From an uncultured Sphingomonadaceae bacterium (GTDB taxonomy: Bacteria > Pseudomonadota > Alphaproteobacteria > Sphingomonadales > Sphingomonadaceae): a DNA stretch of 64,000 nucleotides. Each line of letters starts with the position of its first letter. Within the stretch, counting starts at the first letter, position 1. The DNA lies in contig CANLCX010000001.1 of NCBI GenBank assembly GCA_947489315.1, forward strand, positions 58,501-122,500, given 5' to 3'. Made by a program: the position numbers and the translations under genes. Shown here one piece after another: positions 60,147-64,000 of the stretch. The notes under the pieces were generated by a model. It made no database searches, had not been told where the DNA came from, and was given only the letters and a program-made list of their open reading frames with translations.

Positions 60147-61739
60147 ATGATATTGAGAGCGCTCTCGGCGTTCATCCTTCTGACAACCGGTGTTCAAGCC
60201 TCCGCGCAAACCGAACCGGCTGCATCAGAATGGGCGCGCCAGACGGTAACATCCGATGGTCCGTCATCTGTGTCGGTGACCGTCTATCGCGATCCGGGCC
60301 GCACCGGCGATAGGGGCATGAACCTGCGCTATCTCGGCGGCTATGCGCTTATCACGGAGCAGCGCACCGTGACTTTGCCAGCAGGCGAGATTGACCTGCG
60401 CTTTGAAGGCGTAGCGGGCGGGATTATTCCGCAATCGGCCATTGTCACAGGTTTGCCCGATGGCGTGATCGAGAAAAACCGCGATGCGGCTTTGTTGTCG
60501 CCATCGGCTTTGCTCAACGGCTATCTCGGACGCGGCGTTACGATCCGCCGGACCAGCGCGGTGACCGGTGAGACGAAAGAATTTGATGCGCAAATCCGCA
60601 CCGATGCCAGCGGCGGTGTTGTGTTGCAGACGGCGGATGGCTTTGAAGCCCTGCAATGCACCGGTTTGAATGAAACTATTGTCTATCCCGCCATTCCCGA
60701 AGGACTGTCGGCCAAACCGACTTTGTCGGTAAAGAGCCGGGTGGCAAAGGCGACCCGCGCGACGGTGACCTTGTCCTATCTTGCGACGGGTTTTGACTGG
60801 CAGGCCAATTATGTTGCGGACGTCAGTGCCGATGGCCAAACGATGAACCTATTCTCTTGGGTAACACTGGCCAATGGTGACGAAACCTCTTTTGCCAATG
60901 CCCAGACCCAGACGGTGGCAGGACAACCGAATAAAGGTCGCGATAATATCGCTCCTGCCACAGGTGGCGGGATTGCGCTGCGCTGTTGGCCGCAAGCCAC
61001 GACTAGCGATATCCAAATTCGCAATCGTGCCGTGCTTGGGGATTTGAGCAGTTGGCGTACCGATGAGCAGGACATCATCACTGTAACTGCAAGCAGGATG
61101 TCGGGCGCGGCAATGGAAATGGCAGCTCCAGTCTCAGTTCAAGCCAAGCAGGAAGAGCTTGGCGATCTGAAACTCTATCGCATTCCGGTTCCGGTCACAG
61201 TCGCTTCGCAAAGCCAGAAACAGGTCGCGATGTTTGAAAAGACCGCGATCCCGTTTGTGCAATTTTACGAAGCAGAGATTCGGGCTGATGGTTATCAAGA
61301 CCCATCGCCTTTGCTCACGACATTGCGTTTTCAAAACAAGAAAAAAGATGGCCTCGGCCTCGCTCTGCCTGCGGGTAAAATGGTGGCCTTCAAGCAAGCC
61401 GGCGGCGAGCGCCTGTTGCTCGGTGAGGGCGGGCTGGATGACAAGGCAATTGGTGAAGAGGTCGAAGTCACCATCGGAACAAGCCCGTTGGTCCGCTATC
61501 AGCTGGCATCAACCGGCAAAGCAGATACCAAAGGTCAGAGCGTCAACAATATGCGGCTGGTCATCACCAACGCCTCGCGAATTGCCGCGCAGGTCGAAAT
61601 CAAGATTGATCGCCGCGATGATGATAAGCTGCGCAAGCTGAGCCAGAAGCTGGGCCGCAAGGATGGCAAGGATTTCTGGAAAGTGACCGTGCCCGCCAAT
61701 AGCGAGCGTGTGCTCACCTATCAGGTCGTGCGCCGATAG
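60147..61739 (+). CDS. DUF4139-domain secreted protein 2
   Basis: 530 residues. Signal peptide about 1-21 (ending ASAQT). Equivalent segments to its neighbour: LSYLATGFDWQANYVADVSADG, VTLANGDETSFANAQT, and a C-terminus of AAQVEIKIDRRDDDKLRKLSQ, then FWKVTVPANSERVLTYQVVR. An insertion of about 65 residues relative to the neighbour, around residues 260-330, contains GGGIALRCWPQAT and is not explained by the family core. It starts three bases after the stop of protein 1 and is the last gene of that transcript. Two different DUF4139 proteins in tandem suggest a heteromer or a divided role. Function unknown. Confidence 0.87.
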   Translation: MILRALSAFILLTTGVQASAQTEPAASEWARQTVTSDGPSSVSVTVYRDPGRTGDRGMNLRYLGGYALITEQRTVTLPAGEIDLRFEGVAGGIIPQSAIVTGLPDGVIEKNRDAALLSPSALLNGYLGRGVTIRRTSAVTGETKEFDAQIRTDASGGVVLQTADGFEALQCTGLNETIVYPAIPEGLSAKPTLSVKSRVAKATRATVTLSYLATGFDWQANYVADVSADGQTMNLFSWVTLANGDETSFANAQTQTVAGQPNKGRDNIAPATGGGIALRCWPQATTSDIQIRNRAVLGDLSSWRTDEQDIITVTASRMSGAAMEMAAPVSVQAKQEELGDLKLYRIPVPVTVASQSQKQVAMFEKTAIPFVQFYEAEIRADGYQDPSPLLTTLRFQNKKKDGLGLALPAGKMVAFKQAGGERLLLGEGGLDDKAIGEEVEVTIGTSPLVRYQLASTGKADTKGQSVNNMRLVITNASRIAAQVEIKIDRRDDDKLRKLSQKLGRKDGKDFWKVTVPANSERVLTYQVVRR

Positions 61740-61929
61740 CTTTGGGAAATAGGCGACAGGGCTTTCCTACAGCTGCGCGGTTGTGATATTATCCAGCCGT
61801 TCTTTCTCAGCGTGGAAGGTCTGACCCATATTTCGGATGGGGAGGTGCGAAAGTTTTTCAGGCGATTCTGTGTAGAAGCTGTATAAACTCGTTCAGAAAA
61901 CGGCGGCTTATCCTGAATATCAGGGGGAA

Positions 61930-62346
61930 TCAGCGCATATATTTGGTTTTTGAGCTCTCCGGGATCGACCGGGGACGATGGTCCTCGTCCAGCGCCACAA
62001 AGGTGAATAGTCCGCTGGTCACCGGCACATGTTCTTCGCCGCGATTGCGCTCGGCGACAACATCAATGCGCAGGCTGACCGATGTGCTGCCAATCCGCTC
62101 GACCTGCGCATAGACCGAGACAATATCGCGGGTCAATATGGGGGCGAGGAAGGACATGGCTTCAATGGCAACCGTTGCCGTGGAGCCCTGAGCCACCCGG
62201 GCGGCCATGATGCCGCCGGCAATATCCATCTGTGATAGCACCCAGCCGCCAAAGATATGGCCGTTATTATTGAGATCACGCGGTTGTGGCGCAACCCGCA
62301 GCACCGGTTGCAGGGCAATCAGCTTGCTCAGCTCATCCTCACTCAT
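61930..62346 (-). CDS. Acyl-CoA thioesterase (hotdog fold)
   Basis: 138 residues from the ATG at 62346. The hotdog-fold features are PRDLNNNGHIFGGWVLSQMDIAGGIMAARVAQG, with the conserved Asn/His/Gly of the YciA/ACOT class, and VATVAIEAMSFLAPILTRDIVSVYAQVERIG-type strands. These enzymes hydrolyse short- to medium-chain acyl-CoAs and set CoA-ester pools. The start overlaps the stop of the small membrane protein gene by eight bases (ATGAGTGA), so both are co-expressed. The 190-bp gap to the DUF4139 gene holds no feature I can support except a weak CCTGA-n3-TCAGG hairpin at 61912-61924. Confidence 0.88.
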   Translation of the reverse strand: MSEDELSKLIALQPVLRVAPQPRDLNNNGHIFGGWVLSQMDIAGGIMAARVAQGSTATVAIEAMSFLAPILTRDIVSVYAQVERIGSTSVSLRIDVVAERNRGEEHVPVTSGLFTFVALDEDHRPRSIPESSKTKYMR

Positions 62347-62638
62347 CAGGGGATATTCCTTCGCTAACTGGGTCGTCGATACAGTCATCATGACCCGTGC
62401 CGCTCGACATGAATACCAGTCCCATCAACGCCGACGTCAGCAGCAGCGCAAAGCCGACACCGCCAGCGGCGGCGATATACATATGGATAGAAACCAGTCC
62501 GTGGAGATAATATAAAAAGCCCAGCGCCACTATAACGCACAAGAAGGTGAGCGCCGTCATCCAGCGCATCAGGCGCCAGTATCGCGACCAGGCAATACCG
62601 GCATATAAGGGATCATCTAGCTGCGAGGGACCAGGCAA
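62339..62638 (-). CDS. Small membrane protein of unknown function
   Basis: 99 residues with two to three membrane helices: WMTALTFLCVIVALGFLYYL near residue 26 and MYIAAAGGVGFALLLTSALMGLVFMS near 53. The C-terminus is acidic (DDCIDDPVSEGISPDE) and contains a cysteine. No family is recognised; the layout resembles DUF-type sphingomonad inner-membrane proteins. It is translationally coupled to the thioesterase downstream, which suggests a shared transcript rather than a shared function. Coding potential is supported by the overlap and the membrane pattern. Confidence 0.75.
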   Translation of the reverse strand: MPGPSQLDDPLYAGIAWSRYWRLMRWMTALTFLCVIVALGFLYYLHGLVSIHMYIAAAGGVGFALLLTSALMGLVFMSSGTGHDDCIDDPVSEGISPDE

Positions 62639-62776
62639 AATTTATAACTCCGTTGGGGTTGCTCCTCTTTGGACTTTATTGGATTTGCCATCAAGCCCAA
62701 CTTCGGCCAAAAATATGCTATGCTCCGGTTGTGAAGAGAATCGATGGCGAGTTCAGGAGATGGGGAAAGGGCGCAT

Positions 62777-63205
62777 ATGACAATTCAGGCTATATTACAG
62801 GGACGCGAAGGACCGATATTTAGCTGCAGTGCTGATCAAAGCGTGGCGGATGCAGTTGCTATATTATCCGAGAAAAGAATTGGTGCCTTGCCGGTGCTGG
62901 ACGGCGACAAGGTTGCCGGCATTTTTTCTGAACGAGACGTCCTGCATGGTATTCAGAATCTTGGGGCCGCAGTGATGGATAAGCGGGTCGCGGATGTTAT
63001 GACCGCAGATGTGATTTCGGTCGATTTGCAAAAAAGCGCGATCGGGGCGTTGTCGCTGATGACCAAACGCCGTTTTCGCCACTTACCGGTGGTTGAGGAC
63101 GGCAAGCTGGTTGGCTTTATATCTATTGGTGATCTGGTGAAATATCGCATCGACAAGATAGAGAGCGAAGCGGCCGCCATGCGCAACTATATACAGTCTG
63201 CCTAA
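62777..63205 (+). CDS. Tandem CBS-domain protein
   Basis: 142 residues from the ATG at 62777, with GAAAGGG upstream; an earlier in-frame ATG at 62744 would add a charged leader that is not part of the fold. CBS 1: IFSCSADQSVADAVAILSEKRIGALPVLDGDKVAGIFSERDVL (about 14-57). CBS 2: VISVDLQKSAIGALSLMTKRRFRHLPVVEDGKLVGFISIGDLVKY (about 80-125). Such stand-alone CBS pairs bind adenosine nucleotides or metals and often regulate other proteins. The stop overlaps the convergent isomerase gene stop by four bases. Partner unknown. Confidence 0.92.
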   Translation: MTIQAILQGREGPIFSCSADQSVADAVAILSEKRIGALPVLDGDKVAGIFSERDVLHGIQNLGAAVMDKRVADVMTADVISVDLQKSAIGALSLMTKRRFRHLPVVEDGKLVGFISIGDLVKYRIDKIESEAAAMRNYIQSA

Positions 63206-63993
63206 CCGACGGAAACTCCGATCGCATCGAAATGAGCGAGGCTCTTTTGCCGGACCGCTTTAGCGCGTGCGACCGGATCGGGATATTGGTCGCGATAGGC
63301 TTTGGACCGGACTTCCAGACTGAGCGGGATTGCCTCTGGCAAGGCAGCCAATATATCGGCAAGCGGCAGATCGCCTTCTCCTGGCGCGCTTCTTAAATCG
63401 ACCGCGTCTTCCAGATAGGCGTCAAAATTGTCGGCACAGTGCAAATTACCATCACATATCTGACTATAGGGCAGCAAGTTGCCGTCGACGGCCGTGAGTT
63501 CAACTGCGGCATGCCCTGCGCGTTGAAAGTGCAAGCTATCGATGAGTACTGCTGCAGCGGGGTGATTACAGCGGGCGACAATATCCAAGGCGGCATCCAG
63601 CGACCGCACCGCAGTGATCATCAGAAATTCGAGCGACACCCGCATCTCGGCTGGTGCTGCCCATTCGCATAGCTGATGCAATGCGGCTGCTGTTATCTCC
63701 GGGTCGGGTTCGGCACTGACCACGAGGACGTTGGGCGCGCCCAGCTCTGCGCCGGCATCTATAATAAGTCGGTGGTCATCGGTCAGCACGCCGCCTTCGG
63801 GAATCCACACCACCTCGACATCAAGTACGGACATGTCATATTTTTCGATCGCCGCCTTGGTGGCTTTGGCCTGTTCCGGGGTCCAATGCTCGGGCTCTAT
63901 AGTAAAGCCGACATGGCTGAAGCCTGATTGACCGGCTGCATCGGCAACTTGATCGGGCAGAAATTCGGGAAGGGTACCAGCGGCCAGAGACAT
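63202..63993 (-). CDS. Sugar phosphate isomerase/epimerase-type TIM barrel (AP-endonuclease family 2)
   Basis: 263 residues with the xylose-isomerase-like TIM-barrel layout: AAGQSGFSHVGFTIEPEHW near the N-terminus, DMSVLDVEVVWIPEG near 55, GAPNVLVVSAEPDPEITA near 85, MRVSLEFLM near 122, and LIDSLHFQRAGH near 147. Metal ligands of the family (E in VSLEF, D and H in IDSLHF, then DGNLHCAD) are visible. It should isomerise, epimerise or dehydrate a sugar or hydroxy-acid; hydroxypyruvate isomerase and inosose-type enzymes are relatives. The start ATG is seven bases inside the window edge, so upstream context is not visible. Confidence 0.87.
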   Translation of the reverse strand: MSLAAGTLPEFLPDQVADAAGQSGFSHVGFTIEPEHWTPEQAKATKAAIEKYDMSVLDVEVVWIPEGGVLTDDHRLIIDAGAELGAPNVLVVSAEPDPEITAAALHQLCEWAAPAEMRVSLEFLMITAVRSLDAALDIVARCNHPAAAVLIDSLHFQRAGHAAVELTAVDGNLLPYSQICDGNLHCADNFDAYLEDAVDLRSAPGEGDLPLADILAALPEAIPLSLEVRSKAYRDQYPDPVARAKAVRQKSLAHFDAIGVSVG

Positions 63994-64000
63994 TATGTGA

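Noticed and set aside
61912..61924. CCTGA-n3-TCAGG as a terminator in the DUF4139/thioesterase spacer
   Set aside because: The stem is only five bases and has no T run; too weak to call.

Overview
The window reads as chromosome of an alphaproteobacterium, most likely a member of the Sphingomonadales. This is inferred from gene content: dense overlapping catabolic operons rich in glutathione transferases, PhyH dioxygenases, flavin monooxygenases and beta-lactamase-fold hydrolases, plus a TonB-type protein and DUF4139 proteins. No tRNA, rRNA, CRISPR array or intact insertion sequence was seen. Genes are tightly packed, and neighbours often share 1-, 4- or 8-base stop/start overlaps.

Region 1 (1-31.7 kb) is a catabolic supercluster. 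It holds a truncated AceE-like thiamine enzyme, an aldehyde dehydrogenase, and a flavin monooxygenase/arylmalonate-decarboxylase-like/deacetylase operon. These are followed by a PhyH/PEP-mutase-family/GST/GST operon and an 11-gene minus-strand operon (21.1 to 9.8 kb). The long operon carries transport (two MFS proteins), oxidation (ALDH), hydrolysis (two alpha/beta hydrolases, two lipoprotein serine hydrolases), a cupin, an ornithine-cyclodeaminase homologue and a methyltransferase with a small partner protein. A two-flavoenzyme operon follows, then a second methyltransferase/partner pair, a propionyl-CoA-synthetase-like/carbon-carbon-lyase/alcohol-dehydrogenase/flavoprotein operon, and an IclR regulator. 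Four copies of a 17-bp imperfect palindrome (TRTCC-n7-GGAYA) sit in the three divergent promoters and in front of the IclR gene, so much of the region is probably one IclR regulon. The substrate is unknown. The lyase coupled to a PrpE-like enzyme suggests that propionate or a related short acid is released.

Region 2 (31.7-44.8 kb) is surface biology: an orphan Stealth-family sugar-phosphate transferase, divergent from a translationally coupled three-gene operon. That operon encodes a TpsB transporter, a 2336-residue TpsA exoprotein and an exported TPR-CHAT caspase-like protein, and it ends at a strong terminator. This is the best candidate for an underexplored system in the window.

Region 3 (44.9-50.7 kb) has an acyl-CoA dehydrogenase divergent from a MarR regulator with two matching operators. 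Next comes a visibly AT-richer island with a decayed phage-type HTH gene and a coupled Ser/Thr kinase-PP2C phosphatase pair. A TonB-C-domain protein follows, then a spacer with three palindromes that share one core.

Region 4 (50.7-64 kb) is housekeeping and accessory: aconitase AcnA, a secreted protein of unknown function, a carboxymuconolactone-decarboxylase-like/VOC pair, a TauE/SafE permease, a TetR regulator, a DUF389 membrane protein, two DUF4139 proteins, a thioesterase with a small membrane protein, a CBS protein and a TIM-barrel isomerase.
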